Origin: Deltaproteobacteria bacterium
GTDB lineage: Bacteria; UBA10199; GCA-002796325; JACPFF01
Direction: 5' to 3'
Assembly (NCBI GenBank): GCA_016210045.1
Contig: JACQUX010000024.1
Coordinates: 1-64,000 of the forward strand
Length of the DNA stretch: 64,000 bases
This document shows, piece by piece, positions 15,552 through 25,089 of this stretch. The translations under genes and the position numbers were made by a program. Position 1 is the stretch's first letter; every line of letters begins with the position of its first letter. The notes below the pieces were generated by a model, which did no database searches, was not told the DNA's origin, and worked only from the letters and a program-made list of their open reading frames with translations.

Positions 15552-17825
15552 ATGCGAAATCACACACGCTGGGGATGCGTGGCACTCCTTTGGCTCGCGG
15601 CCTGCGGGGGTGGCGACGACGACAGCAGCACTGCGTCGTGCACCGGGGTGTCCGCTTTTAGCGGCGAAACCGCCGGATTCACGCTGACGATCCCGGACGG
15701 CAGCCTGAGTAGTTGTCAAAACGCGAGCCCCACGCTCGGAACGTCGGACACGACGACCGATGCCGTCGAAAGCGATGAGACGTTGCTGTCGCCGACGGCC
15801 TACACGATCACGCTCAATACGACCGACAATACCGCCGTCGAGGCCAACGGCACGTTCACACTCTCGATCCCGTTCGACGGCAGCAGCGTCCCTGCCGCGC
15901 ACTTCGACGACGCCCATATTTACGCCAACATCGTGAACCCCGACAACGAGACCCTCCTCTCCGTGTTCGGCACGGTCGGCGACAGCGCGTTGACGCTCGA
16001 CACGACCGGTCTCCCCGCCAACAGTAAATGGGTCGTCGTCTACAATCCGAACATCGAGTCGATCATCTATACACCGCCGGCCGCTGCAGAGAGTCTCCCC
16101 GCGCCTGGCAAACTCACGGCCCAGCCCAGCGTGTTCGGCAACTGGCCCCAGAACCAGTGGTGCGTCGTCTACAACTCCCATGACGCCACGCTGCGCACCA
16201 CGATTGCCACGGCACAAGGGGTCGCGGCCAACACGCTGACCGCGAATCAAATGAATACGTTTCTGCAGGAACAGGTCTCGAAGGCCGCGTATGTCGCCGG
16301 TTTGCTGTACCAGGACGGCAACTTCCGCGCGCCTAATCTGGCCGTCTACAACTCGCTCGGACGCGAAGCCCGCAAACACTTTTGCACCGGGACCGACACG
16401 CCGTTCTACAACATCATCATCGACGGCCGCTCGCGCTTCACCCCCCCATGGCACAATTACGGCCCCAATCCGTTCGGTGTCCTCTACATCGGCAGCAGTG
16501 AAGTGGCGGACAAGGCCACCGATCCGCTCGGCTCCGCGCTCGACGCCGTGGCCCACGAGATGGCTCACGCGATCTTTGCCGGATACGATCTCGTGATCGG
16601 CGATCTCGCGAAAGGCATCAAAGAAGGGACTGCCACGACGCTGGGATCCACGATGGGCGTCAGCTTCGCGGCCGGCCTGATCGACACCACGTCGGCCCGA
16701 TGGAGCACGATCGCCGGCGCCTCAGTGCGCAGCGCCCACGCGACGGAAACACATCTGCTCTCCAACCGAGTGAATGTCGGCAAAATTACGCACAGCGAGG
16801 CGTACGGGAATCAAGATTTCTTTGCGTATCTCGCGAACCGATTCAACGGCGGCGATCTTTCCTATCTCGCAGACACGTTCGACGCCCTCTACGAGGCGCT
16901 GAACCCACGCGCCAGCGCCGCCGGTTTCTCGACCATTTGGGGCTGGGACATGAGCGGCCGCCTCACCAATACGATCCTCTATACCGATCTCTCCACCGCC
17001 CTCGACAGCGCGCTCGGCGACGATTTGGCGACGCTCTATGCGCAGTTCGCGCTGGATCGCGCGTACGATCATCCGGCCGCTGCCGTGTTGCGCAGCGGCG
17101 ATCCGGCCACGGCGTCATTGAACGCCGCCCTCTTCGCCGCCAGCGCTATCGCCAGCGTCACGTACACGCCGACCCAGATCAAGAACAACGAGGCCGCTGC
17201 GACCGGGAGTTTCGCCGATATCCCGCCGTTCGCGTCGCGCGTGCTCAGCGTCGCCGCCGGCGAGGCCACGACGGAAGATCGCAGCTTACAAATCGCGTTG
17301 ACCGAATTGAGCGGCAGTAAGGCCATCGGCAGCAGCAACGAAGCGATCCGCGCGACGGTGCGCGGCACGGCCGGCGCCGTGACACTGGCCGCGGGCAAGG
17401 CCGTGATTGAAGAATGGGGCAAGAGTAGTACGATCGCGCATGTGGTGATCAGCAACACGACCACCGATACCGTCACATTAACTTACAGCGTCGGCCCGGT
17501 CACGACCTCCAGCCCGACCGTGAGCATTGTGTCGTGCCCCTCCAGCATCCGCGCCAACGAAGCCGGTTCGCTGACACTCGGCTACAGCGACGCGGACGGC
17601 GACATCCAAACCCTGACCGAGACGCTCAACTCCAGCCTCGCCAACGCCACGGCCAGCGCCGATGTCAGCACGCGGATGACCGGGACCTCCGGGACGTATA
17701 CCGGCACCGTCAGCTATCGCGGTTCCGTGGAAGATCCGATCACTGCCAATCTGACCTATTTCCTGACCGATGCGGCCGGCAACCAAAGCAACGTCGTCGA
17801 ATGCCGCGTCACCATCACGCCATAG
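15552..17825 (+). CDS. Large lipoprotein with HEMAH metallopeptidase-like motif
   Basis: 757 residues from the ATG at 15552. The lipobox LLWLAAC puts the lipidated cysteine at C18, followed by GGGDDDSS. The N-terminal part is beta-rich and Thr/Ser-rich. The central region carries VAHEMAHAIFAGYD (H335-H339) and then IKEGTATTLG, in which the Glu of EG could be the third zinc ligand as in gluzincin-like peptidases. The C-terminus has two Ig-like or cadherin-like beta domains ending in AGNQSNVVECRVTI. It is probably anchored in the outer membrane and acts on protein or is a degenerate peptidase. Family not recognised. Confidence 0.65.
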   Translation: MRNHTRWGCVALLWLAACGGGDDDSSTASCTGVSAFSGETAGFTLTIPDGSLSSCQNASPTLGTSDTTTDAVESDETLLSPTAYTITLNTTDNTAVEANGTFTLSIPFDGSSVPAAHFDDAHIYANIVNPDNETLLSVFGTVGDSALTLDTTGLPANSKWVVVYNPNIESIIYTPPAAAESLPAPGKLTAQPSVFGNWPQNQWCVVYNSHDATLRTTIATAQGVAANTLTANQMNTFLQEQVSKAAYVAGLLYQDGNFRAPNLAVYNSLGREARKHFCTGTDTPFYNIIIDGRSRFTPPWHNYGPNPFGVLYIGSSEVADKATDPLGSALDAVAHEMAHAIFAGYDLVIGDLAKGIKEGTATTLGSTMGVSFAAGLIDTTSARWSTIAGASVRSAHATETHLLSNRVNVGKITHSEAYGNQDFFAYLANRFNGGDLSYLADTFDALYEALNPRASAAGFSTIWGWDMSGRLTNTILYTDLSTALDSALGDDLATLYAQFALDRAYDHPAAAVLRSGDPATASLNAALFAASAIASVTYTPTQIKNNEAAATGSFADIPPFASRVLSVAAGEATTEDRSLQIALTELSGSKAIGSSNEAIRATVRGTAGAVTLAAGKAVIEEWGKSSTIAHVVISNTTTDTVTLTYSVGPVTTSSPTVSIVSCPSSIRANEAGSLTLGYSDADGDIQTLTETLNSSLANATASADVSTRMTGTSGTYTGTVSYRGSVEDPITANLTYFLTDAAGNQSNVVECRVTITP

Positions 17826-17881
17826 CGTCTCCGGAAAGGCGTTGCAATGCCGTGCGCCCTCACGCTACGTCCCCCCAGACG

Positions 17882-18511
17882 ATGATTGCGCCGCGACACG
17901 AGCCACAACCGCATTGGTGTCATCCGGTCTGTTGCGCCGCCGCGGCCGCACCGCCGCCGGGGCTGGTACTGCTGGAGATCGGGCCAGGGAATGGCGCATT
18001 TCTGGATCGGCTCGCTACGGCGCATCCCGACCGCCATCTGATCGGCATCGAACTTTGTTGGCAGCGCTTTATCCAACAACAGCACCGCTGCGCCCGCCAC
18101 GGCAACGTCTCGCTGTATCGCGGCAACGCCCGGCGCACATTGCCGCTGTTGGCGCAGGCGTATCCGTGCGCGACGATCTACATCAATTTTCCGGACCCGT
18201 GGCCGAAACGGAAACACGCCCGCAACCGTTTATTGCAGCCCGATTTTCTCACACTGTGCGCAGCGTCTCTCGCCCCGCAGGGCGAGCTGTTCATCACCAC
18301 CGACGACCACGCCTACGCCCAAACGGTCGCCCGCCTGGCCGCAGACACACCGCAGTTGCGTAATCGCCACGTGACGTCGTGGGTCACCCACGACGCCAGC
18401 GCCTTCGCCACGTATTTCGCCACGAAATGGCAACGTCTCGGTCGCACGATTTATTATCAGCATTATGAGAAAACCGTGCGGACGTGCGGACGCGAATCAC
18501 TTCCCGACTAA
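17882..18511 (+). CDS. trmB: tRNA (guanine-N7-)-methyltransferase TrmB
   Basis: 209 residues. The SAM-binding motif is [13 protein letters not shown], followed by [11 protein letters not shown] and the TrmB signature [20 protein letters not shown]. TrmB makes m7G46 in the tRNA variable loop. The N-terminal 30 residues are short and Cys/His/Pro-rich compared with E. coli TrmB. The 3' end overlaps the convergent folE by 15 bp. The ATG at 17882 is the most credible start; the longer frame upstream is antisense-like noise within the lipoprotein gene. Confidence 0.9.
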   Translation: MIAPRHEPQPHWCHPVCCAAAAAPPPGLVLLEIGPGNGAFLDRLATAHPDRHLIGIELCWQRFIQQQHRCARHGNVSLYRGNARRTLPLLAQAYPCATIYINFPDPWPKRKHARNRLLQPDFLTLCAASLAPQGELFITTDDHAYAQTVARLAADTPQLRNRHVTSWVTHDASAFATYFATKWQRLGRTIYYQHYEKTVRTCGRESLPD

Positions 18512-19039
18512 TCCGAGGAATTCTCCGCGCGCGGAGCCTTCGGCGCGGAAATCGCCGAGCATCGCCGAGGTCGTCATCACGGCGCCGCTCTTTTGAATAC
18601 CGCGCATCTGCATGCACAAATGCTGCGCCTCCAACACGACGGCCACGCCGCGCGGGGTCAGCACCTCTTGCATCGTCTGCGCGATCTGCTGCGTCAGCCG
18701 TTCCTGCACTTGTAGCCGTCGCGCGAAACAATCCACGACGCGTGGAATTTTCGACAGTCCCACCAATCGCCCTTGCGGCAGGTACGCCACATGGGCCTGC
18801 CCGAAAAACGGCAACAAATGATGCTCGCAGAGGCTATAAAACGGGATGTCCCGTACCACGACCATTTCGTCGTAGTCTTCCTGGAACATCGCCGCGCGTA
18901 GCAACGCCGCCGGATCTTGCCGCGCCCCATCGGTCAGAAAGGTCAACGCACGCGCCACCCGCTCCGGGGTCTTTTGCAGTCCCTCTCGTGTCGGGTCTTC
19001 TCCTAACTCCGCCAACAGGCGTCGAATCAGCTCTTGCAT
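18497..19039 (-). CDS. folE: GTP cyclohydrolase I FolE
   Basis: 180 residues, the usual length. Zinc ligands lie in [10 protein letters not shown] (Cys and two His) and [11 protein letters not shown] (Cys), with [17 protein letters not shown] at the N-terminus and [23 protein letters not shown] for substrate binding. The enzyme converts GTP to dihydroneopterin triphosphate, the first step of folate biosynthesis. It serves the same cofactor pool as FolD and the glycine cleavage system encoded further along the window. Confidence 0.96.
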   Translation of the reverse strand: MQELIRRLLAELGEDPTREGLQKTPERVARALTFLTDGARQDPAALLRAAMFQEDYDEMVVVRDIPFYSLCEHHLLPFFGQAHVAYLPQGRLVGLSKIPRVVDCFARRLQVQERLTQQIAQTMQEVLTPRGVAVVLEAQHLCMQMRGIQKSGAVMTTSAMLGDFRAEGSARGEFLGLVGK

Positions 19040-19141
19040 CGTGCCGGCCCTATAGGACCCGTGCCGAGCCCTGTCAATACGGCGCTGATATGTGATGCGG
19101 TGCAGCCGATCCCGTCTTCACTTCTTCCGCGCACAGCCACG

Positions 19142-20233
19142 ATGATAGGCCTTGTCTTGCCAAGGCCCGTAGAATATGAGCTCGGGCCGGGGGATAGAAA
19201 GGATCTGCCATATATGGTCACCTCTCGTATCCCCTCTGCCATTGCATCCATCCTTCCCACCGATCCATCCGGGTTTGGCTGCCGACCGGAATCCGATGCC
19301 CCAATCTGCCTCCAGGATTATGAGCAGCAGGAGATCTATAGCCATCTCGATCTGAATGGGGATGGGGCACGCGAAGAGATCAGGAGCACGCCCTATCGGC
19401 GATTGTACGACCCCTCCATTTGGGTACACATGCGCCCGAGCGACGGAGCGCGTGTCGATTACGACACCGGGCGTTGTTTTTTTGAACTCAACGATATCGC
19501 ACGTCCCGACCTGCGCAAGATTCCATGGTATCGCCAACCGGACGATCCCGGAGTGCATTTAGGCGACTGGGTCGACATTGATGGCAACCCTTGGGTGCTG
19601 AATTCCGTCACGGTCAATTTTGGCCCAAAGGCTGAATTGCTGACGGCTTCCGGCATGACAGCATTGAAACCCCGGATGCCCGTTGAGCGGATGGTGCTGG
19701 TTGTCACCGATGGGTTAGGGACGTATCGGCGGATCCCCTTGGAAACCATTTCCGCACTGACCCTCTATCCCGCAACGATTGCCGCCGAGACCGAGCAGTT
19801 GTTTGCCTGTCTGGACACTGGGAATGACGCGGATTGTCGCGCAGCGGCCGACATCTCGCCCCAAGCGCGCTTGCTGACCGATCGGTTGCGGACCTTTGAA
19901 TCCCGTTATGGCGCAGAGCTGGCCATTTTGGCTGGGTATGCCGAGTGTCTGCGTATCTCCCAACGGATCGTGACGGAAGGAAGGGACTTCAATCTTCCGA
20001 ATCTCTCTTTGCAGATGGCCAGTCTCCGAGACCTGTTTGCGATCCACGACCGCACCTGTGAGCGATCTGCCGACCGCGACACAGTCCGGCTGACCGCGTC
20101 GGTCCTGGCAAGCTTCAAGGCCTTCTTTGCGGACATCAGCAGCGACGAACTCCGGGAGATCACACGAGAGTGGTTGGCCACGCGCTATGGCCTCGCCGCC
20201 GAGGATCGCGATGCGATTTGGGCGTCGTTATAG
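19142..20233 (+). CDS. Hypothetical protein
   Basis: About 363 residues from the ATG at 19142; the frame is open to a TTG at 19034, which overlaps folE and is less likely. A HLDLNGDGAREEI stretch resembles a single calcium-binding EF-hand/dockerin loop. The middle is beta-rich with acidic and aromatic residues, and the C-terminal ~130 residues are helical. The codon usage is less GC-extreme than in its neighbours. No clear signal peptide at this start. Function unknown. Confidence 0.6.
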   Translation: MIGLVLPRPVEYELGPGDRKDLPYMVTSRIPSAIASILPTDPSGFGCRPESDAPICLQDYEQQEIYSHLDLNGDGAREEIRSTPYRRLYDPSIWVHMRPSDGARVDYDTGRCFFELNDIARPDLRKIPWYRQPDDPGVHLGDWVDIDGNPWVLNSVTVNFGPKAELLTASGMTALKPRMPVERMVLVVTDGLGTYRRIPLETISALTLYPATIAAETEQLFACLDTGNDADCRAAADISPQARLLTDRLRTFESRYGAELAILAGYAECLRISQRIVTEGRDFNLPNLSLQMASLRDLFAIHDRTCERSADRDTVRLTASVLASFKAFFADISSDELREITREWLATRYGLAAEDRDAIWASL

Positions 20234-20317
20234 TCTCCCGCCCAAGCCTTTTTTCCTGCGCCACACTTCTTTTCGTGCATCCTTGTCGTCCTCGAGCGCC
20301 CGTGTTAGGGGCGCGGC

Positions 20318-20656
20318 ATGCGCAAAATGACTCTGCACCGTATCAACTATGTACTCCTCGCGGTCCTGCTCGGCGCCACGCTCGGCTGCAGCGGACGCCA
20401 ACCGAAACCGGCGGTGGCGCAGCGGATCATCACGAAACATTTCCAACGCTATGCGAAGAAATTCCCGGAGAGCAGCCTCGGCCGCGCGCCGGTCACTAGC
20501 GCGGAGGTGCAAGGGATCGAGGAAGTCCATAAGCACTACCTGATCCTCACCACCGCGCTGCACCAACAAGACGGCCAAGGCATGCGCGCCCGCGTCGCAC
20601 TGGAAAAGCACGTCCCGGGCGGCTGGCACGTCGTCGCGTGGGAGCGCGACGAATGA
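20318..20656 (+). CDS. Small predicted lipoprotein
   Basis: 112 residues with a signal peptide and lipobox (LLGATLGCSG; Cys near residue 24), followed by a basic segment (QRIITKHFQRYAKKFPES) and an alpha/beta domain ending in GGWHVVAWERDE. The product is probably membrane-attached. The stop overlaps the next gene's start by 4 bp (ATGA), so the two form an operon. Family not recognised. Confidence 0.65.
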   Translation: MRKMTLHRINYVLLAVLLGATLGCSGRQPKPAVAQRIITKHFQRYAKKFPESSLGRAPVTSAEVQGIEEVHKHYLILTTALHQQDGQGMRARVALEKHVPGGWHVVAWERDE

Positions 20657-21222
20657 GACCTCGCATGCTCCCATTCTGCGCGCTCGTCGTGTGCCTACTG
20701 GCTGGCCTGGCGAGTGCTGGTGAAGCGTCGATCTTCTCGTCGCAACAGTTGGCCACACTCCGCTCGGCCCGTTTGAAGATCGTTGCCCCGCGTACACTGC
20801 CGTCAGGGTTTCGTGTGCATGGCGTCTATGTCGATCCGGATTTCCGCGACACGCCGGACGTCTCGTACGCGATCCTCTACGTCGGCCCGCAACATGCGTG
20901 CATTGTCACGGAAGTGGCCGGCGGCGGCATCGGCGATATGATCATTCAAGATGCGGCCGGCCACAACATCGAGCCGACCAAACAACTCCGCAACGCCACG
21001 TTCGGCACTACGGCCTTTTGGAATACGCGAGAATATCTGGGCACGGATTGGTTCTATCGCGCGTCCACCCACCAGACCGGCCCGTTCGTCAGTGTGCGCG
21101 GCGACATCGATCGCACGTCCGTCCCACGCCTCGCCCCAAAAACCGCCACCCACTGCCGCCGGCCTGCGCCGACAGCGCTGCAACAACTCGCCGAGTCATT
21201 GGACTACGCTCCGGATCGTTAA
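20653..21222 (+). CDS. Exported protein of unknown function
   Basis: 189 residues from the ATG that overlaps the upstream stop. A signal peptide (LPFCALVVCLLAGLASAGEA) with a probable cleavage site after ASA. The mature domain has the look of a small mixed alpha/beta periplasmic protein (VSYAILYVGPQHACIVTEVAGGG). Translationally coupled to the lipoprotein, so the two probably act together in the envelope. Convergent with the gene at 21219, sharing 4 bp at the stops. Confidence 0.62.
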   Translation: MRPRMLPFCALVVCLLAGLASAGEASIFSSQQLATLRSARLKIVAPRTLPSGFRVHGVYVDPDFRDTPDVSYAILYVGPQHACIVTEVAGGGIGDMIIQDAAGHNIEPTKQLRNATFGTTAFWNTREYLGTDWFYRASTHQTGPFVSVRGDIDRTSVPRLAPKTATHCRRPAPTALQQLAESLDYAPDR

Positions 21223-21461
21223 CCGCGCGCCATCTTTTGCAGATGACGCACAATGCGGGCCCGGGTTGCGGAATCGAAGTCCGGTCCGTGGAGGCGGAGG
21301 AATAGGGCTGCGGGGTTGCTGGACTCTTCCTTGAGCGACGCGCGGACCATCTGCAGCGCGGCATCATAGAGAGCACACCCCATTTTGAGACGCTCGACCG
21401 GACTGCGCGCGGCATACATTCGGTGCAAGGCTGCCGTAGTGTCGTGCGTCGTGTCGCTCAC
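21219..21461 (-). CDS. Small helical partner of nucleotidyltransferase
   Basis: 80 residues from a GTG that overlaps the upstream stop in a GTGA arrangement. It has the helical pattern MYAARSPVERLKMGCALYDAALQMVRASL and FLRLHGPDF, as in small proteins commonly encoded beside minimal nucleotidyltransferase-like genes. An ATG at 21479 is an alternative start. Probably forms a complex with the protein from 21458-21862; a toxin-antitoxin-like role is possible but not shown. Confidence 0.6.
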   Translation of the reverse strand: MSDTTHDTTAALHRMYAARSPVERLKMGCALYDAALQMVRASLKEESSNPAALFLRLHGPDFDSATRARIVRHLQKMARG

Positions 21462-21862
21462 GAATCCATCCGGGCCCATAATGTCTCGAGTTGGAGTACG
21501 GGGATCCATCGGTGCAGGTATTCTCGGTCCAGTTGTGTGCCATGCGCAAGGAGATTTTTCACGTCGCGCAATTGGAGTTCCGACTCGGTTCGCTTCGCCC
21601 ACTGCAGCTTGGCGAGGATAAGGTCCTCTGCGGCAATCAATTGGAGTAGATGTCCATCAAGATCGATCGTCGTGCGACGAGCGAAGGCAGAATGATGAAA
21701 CGGGGTCGCTGGGAGAAGGATCAAATCTACTTTGATCACAGTTTCGTTATGAATAACGTTGAAGAGACTCCGACAGACAATCGCCTCCGCTACCGCTTCA
21801 GGAGCGATATAGAAATCGTCTTGAAAGGCCGCTACGAGCCGATCCGCCGCATTGGCGTCCAC
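21458..21862 (-). CDS. Nucleotidyltransferase-like protein, N-terminus apparently missing
   Basis: 134 residues from a GTG. It has the C-terminal pattern of minimal nucleotidyltransferase-fold proteins: VDLILLPATPFHHSAFARR, then LIAAEDLILAKLQWAKRTESELQLRDVKNLL and REYLHRWIPVLQL. The N-terminal strand with the expected Gly-Ser and D-x-D motif is not encoded. The same frame continues upstream without start or stop to the comEC stop codon at 21908, so a 5' deletion is likely. The gene would then be a truncated remnant or use a non-standard start. It is coupled to the small gene at 21219. Confidence 0.55.
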   Translation of the reverse strand: MDANAADRLVAAFQDDFYIAPEAVAEAIVCRSLFNVIHNETVIKVDLILLPATPFHHSAFARRTTIDLDGHLLQLIAAEDLILAKLQWAKRTESELQLRDVKNLLAHGTQLDREYLHRWIPVLQLETLWARMDS

Positions 21863-21907
21863 AGCGTAGTCAGCGGGGATTGTCGAGGCGATTTGCGACG
21901 CGATCCT

Positions 21908-24508
21908 TTAGCGCTCCACGCGATACGGGGTAACTTCCACCCTCCGCCCGTTCGTTTCCACGGTCACGGCGCCGTGTTGGTCGGTGCGATAGACGTGCGT
22001 TCCCAGCCGCGCGTAATCCGCCAACACGCGCGGGCGGGGGAAGTGGTAGCGGTTGAAGCGGCCGCACGGGATGATGGCCCAGCGCGGGCGGAGGGCCGCG
22101 AGGAATGCGGGCGTGGACGACGTCTCGCTGCCATGATGCGGCGCGACGACGACGGCCACCGGACGCAACCGTTGTTGTGCCGCGAGCCATGCTTCCGCTT
22201 CGGCCTCGACATCGCCGGGCAGCAAGATACGCACGTCGCCATATTCCAACTCCAGCACCAACGAGCGATCGTTCTCGTTGCGACTCGCCACTCCGAAGGC
22301 CGGCGGATGCAACACGCGCAGCCGGACCTCGCCCTCGTTCCACTCCGCCGCGTCGGCGTGCAGATCGACCCGCTCCACGCCGGCGGCCGTCAAGCGTGCT
22401 GCGACACTCGGCCAGGTCGGATCGCCCGGCTCCGGGCCCGAGCCATTGGTGAACAGCCGGCGCGCGCCGAACGCCTCGGCCAAATACGGCAAGCCGCCAT
22501 AATGATCCGGATGATAATGCGACAGGAACATCGCATCGACGTGGCGGATTTGTCGCCGATAGAGAAACGGCGCGACGACGAAGCGTCCGATATCGAATGG
22601 ACCTCGTGACGCCTCCCCCTCCCCCATCCCCCTCCCCAAAGGGAGGGGGGGATGGAGGCCCCGCGTAACGCCGCGGGGCGCATTCATCGCCACGCCGCCG
22701 GCGTCGAATACGTAGACGCGGCGATTCGGGAACTCGATCACGCTGCCCAATCCTTGGCCGACATCGAGCACGGTGAGCCGCAACGGCGGCTGTTGTCCCG
22801 GCAAGCGGTCGCGCGCGGCCAGCGAGCCCAGCAATCCGCACACCGCCAGACCCGCTGCAGCGCCCCAGACGACACGCCGCCGCGCGCGCCAACGCGGCCA
22901 CGCAGCGCCCGCCAACGGGAGCAACCACAACAGGTACCAGCACACGACTTCGTGCAGCAGTGGAGTAAAGTGCCACTGCCACGGCCCGCTGTAGCGATCC
23001 GCCCGCGTCACCACATCCAGAAACACGCGGGACACGCCGGCCAATGGCCACCAGCAGAGGGCCGCGGCACTCCCCCACCACGGCGCGACGCAGAGGAAAA
23101 ACAGTCCGAGTGGCAACACGCCAAATGTCACCCACGGGACGAACAGAAGGTTGGTGAGCAATCCAAGCAACGACGTCACGTGGAAGTGATACGCCACCAA
23201 CGGACTCACACCGATCGTGGCCGCAATCGACGCCGCGCAGAGTCGCACGAGCGCACGTCCCAGCCGCCATCCGCACTGTTGTCGCCATGAGGCGGCGGTA
23301 ACCGACACCATCTCCGCCGATTGCACCCCACCAAGCCGTCGCACCCCGCGCCACAGTGCACCCTCCACCCACGGGGCCCACAGCAACAGGCCGGCAACGG
23401 CGGCAAACGTGAGCTGAAAGCTCGGCAACCACAACGCGAGCGGCCAGAGGCCCAAGATCAGGATCGCGGCCAACGCCAACGCCGTGGCCTGATCCCGCGG
23501 GCGATCCAGCACGGCGGCCAACAGCCAGATCGTCGTCAGCCACGCGGCGCGAATGGCCGGCAGACCGCAGCCCGCCAAGACCGTAAAGCCCCAGCCACCG
23601 AGCAGCGCCGCGACGGCCGCGACGCGATCGGGCCGCACGCGGAGCGTCAGCCATGTCGAACGACGCCACAGCCACGCCACCAACCACCAACAGAGCCCCG
23701 CGACGACACTCACATGGAGGCCGGAGACGACCAACAGATGCACAATCCCGAGTCGCCTAAATCCGTCCCAGACCTCCGCCTCGAGCGCGCCGCCTTCCCC
23801 CAACAGCAGCGCTTGCAACAGCGCGGCAACGGCCGGGTCCTCCGCCGACAACGCCTCCAGCCGCGCGACCGTCGCCCGATACCACCACTCCACACCGACC
23901 CGCAGCCCACGTGGCGCAGTCGTCACGACGGCGACCCATTCCGGCCCTTCGACATGCCCCGTGGCCACGACACTCTCGCTCAAGCGGCGCCAGCCGAATG
24001 TCTCGGTGCCCGGATTCCGATACGTGACCGGCGGCCGCAGACTCGCGCGGAATCGGACGATGCTGCCCGGCTGCGCCTCCGCCGGCCACGCGGGCGCACT
24101 CAATTCCACGCGACCGACGCGCGGCTGCATCACGCCGTCATGCAAGCAATGTTGCAACGTGAGCGGCACCCGCACACCAAACGAAGTCTGCTGCGGTCGC
24201 GCCGCCACCCTTCCTGCGCAGACCGTGGCGGTTTCGGTCGGAATGAAATGCCGAAGATCGACCGCAGATCGCGGACGCGCAGCACTGTGCTCAAATAAAG
24301 CGACACCTAACAACGCCGCCGCCACGGCGACGCACACCACGGCGCGTCGCCCCCGCAGCCACCACGCCGCGCCGAGCAAGATCAGGACACCGAAAATACA
24401 GAGAAACGGCGGAACAATGAAAAAACGCTCACTCGCGCCCAGTCCCACCAGCAGAGAGGCAAGAATGAGGATCAGCGGCCTCGCGGGCCAACAGACCACA
24501 GAGTTCAT
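21908..24508 (-). CDS. comEC: ComEC/Rec2-family DNA uptake channel
   Basis: 866 residues from the ATG at 24508 (an upstream ATG at 24562 is also possible). Order of domains: N-terminal membrane helices, an OB-fold domain (about 85-180), the competence membrane domain with many helices and LVVSGLHVSVVAGLCWW, and a C-terminal metallo-beta-lactamase domain with LTVLDVGQGLGSV and LSHYHPDHYGGL. ComEC moves single-stranded DNA across the inner membrane in natural transformation. Residues 610-632 are an inserted palindromic element just before the zinc motif, in a loop after VFDAGGVAMN. The start overlaps the gene at 24429 by 80 bp. No other competence genes are adjacent. Confidence 0.9.
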   Translation of the reverse strand: MNSVVCWPARPLILILASLLVGLGASERFFIVPPFLCIFGVLILLGAAWWLRGRRAVVCVAVAAALLGVALFEHSAARPRSAVDLRHFIPTETATVCAGRVAARPQQTSFGVRVPLTLQHCLHDGVMQPRVGRVELSAPAWPAEAQPGSIVRFRASLRPPVTYRNPGTETFGWRRLSESVVATGHVEGPEWVAVVTTAPRGLRVGVEWWYRATVARLEALSAEDPAVAALLQALLLGEGGALEAEVWDGFRRLGIVHLLVVSGLHVSVVAGLCWWLVAWLWRRSTWLTLRVRPDRVAAVAALLGGWGFTVLAGCGLPAIRAAWLTTIWLLAAVLDRPRDQATALALAAILILGLWPLALWLPSFQLTFAAVAGLLLWAPWVEGALWRGVRRLGGVQSAEMVSVTAASWRQQCGWRLGRALVRLCAASIAATIGVSPLVAYHFHVTSLLGLLTNLLFVPWVTFGVLPLGLFFLCVAPWWGSAAALCWWPLAGVSRVFLDVVTRADRYSGPWQWHFTPLLHEVVCWYLLWLLPLAGAAWPRWRARRRVVWGAAAGLAVCGLLGSLAARDRLPGQQPPLRLTVLDVGQGLGSVIEFPNRRVYVFDAGGVAMNAPRGVTRGLHPPLPLGRGMGEGEASRGPFDIGRFVVAPFLYRRQIRHVDAMFLSHYHPDHYGGLPYLAEAFGARRLFTNGSGPEPGDPTWPSVAARLTAAGVERVDLHADAAEWNEGEVRLRVLHPPAFGVASRNENDRSLVLELEYGDVRILLPGDVEAEAEAWLAAQQRLRPVAVVVAPHHGSETSSTPAFLAALRPRWAIIPCGRFNRYHFPRPRVLADYARLGTHVYRTDQHGAVTVETNGRRVEVTPYRVER
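22613..22681 (-). repeat. In-frame palindromic element inside comEC
   Basis: 69 bp encoding APRGVTRG then LHPPLPLGRGMGEGE within the ComEC metallo-hydrolase domain. It matches the element in mutS (51678-51746) at 59 of 69 bases with the same length and frame. The core is a CCCTCCC-TTT-GGGGAGGG hairpin. It fits a loop, so the fold may tolerate it. Confidence 0.85.
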
Positions 24509-25088
24509 GATAGACCGCGCTGACCCCCTGCACCACACCAGCGGTCTCGGGTCTATCCCCATGGCGCGTCAGAATCAAGGCGAGTTTTGCCGCCAACCCC
24601 CGCAAGAACGCGCGCCCTTTCGGCGTCGGCCGCTGCCGGTAGAGTCCCACCACGGTGTGGACCGGCAGCCGATTGATCAGCAGCTCCCCCGCCTCGTCCC
24701 ACGCCAATGCAATCCCGGCGACGCGATCGTCATAACAGCAATGCAACTGCCGCAGCAGTCGGCCTTGCGCGGCCGAGATCGCCTCCGCCAGTCGTGGGAA
24801 ACGCAACCAGCGACGTTCGAAGGCCCAGGTCCGATAGGCATCCAGCGATTCGATCAGTTGGCAACAATGACTGACTTCCGTCGCGGCGGGGATGACTAAA
24901 TCCAAGACATCCGTTCCATTCAAGCGGACTGTGCCCCCCTCGAAGGTCCACGTTTCTCCCGGAGCGGATTGATAGGTGGCGCGCCAATCAAGTGGCGGCG
25001 GCTGCGCGGCACCGGCCCGGCCACGCCGCAACTCGCGCACAAAGCGCCATCGTTCCAGATAGTCGCGGAGTTTGGAGATCATGCCCAC
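24429..25088 (-). CDS. Hypothetical protein upstream of comEC
   Basis: 219 residues; MGMISKLRDYLERWRFVREL at the start and a mixed alpha/beta middle (GTVRLNGTDVLDLVIPAATE). A segment (AWDEAGELLINRLPVHTVVGLY) is followed by a helical C-terminus ending in a Cys/Gly tail. No signal peptide or recognised domain. It is 1 bp from the upstream gene at 25090 and overlaps the comEC start, so the three are likely co-transcribed. Role unknown. Confidence 0.55.
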   Translation of the reverse strand: MGMISKLRDYLERWRFVRELRRGRAGAAQPPPLDWRATYQSAPGETWTFEGGTVRLNGTDVLDLVIPAATEVSHCCQLIESLDAYRTWAFERRWLRFPRLAEAISAAQGRLLRQLHCCYDDRVAGIALAWDEAGELLINRLPVHTVVGLYRQRPTPKGRAFLRGLAAKLALILTRHGDRPETAGVVQGVSAVYHELCGLLAREAADPHSCLSAGGTGRE

Positions 25089-25089
25089 A

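Noticed and set aside
21870-23690. 606-residue minus-strand ORF inside comEC
   Set aside because: Same strand but a different frame from comEC, with Arg/Gly-rich noise and no conserved motif; comEC is clear in the other frame.
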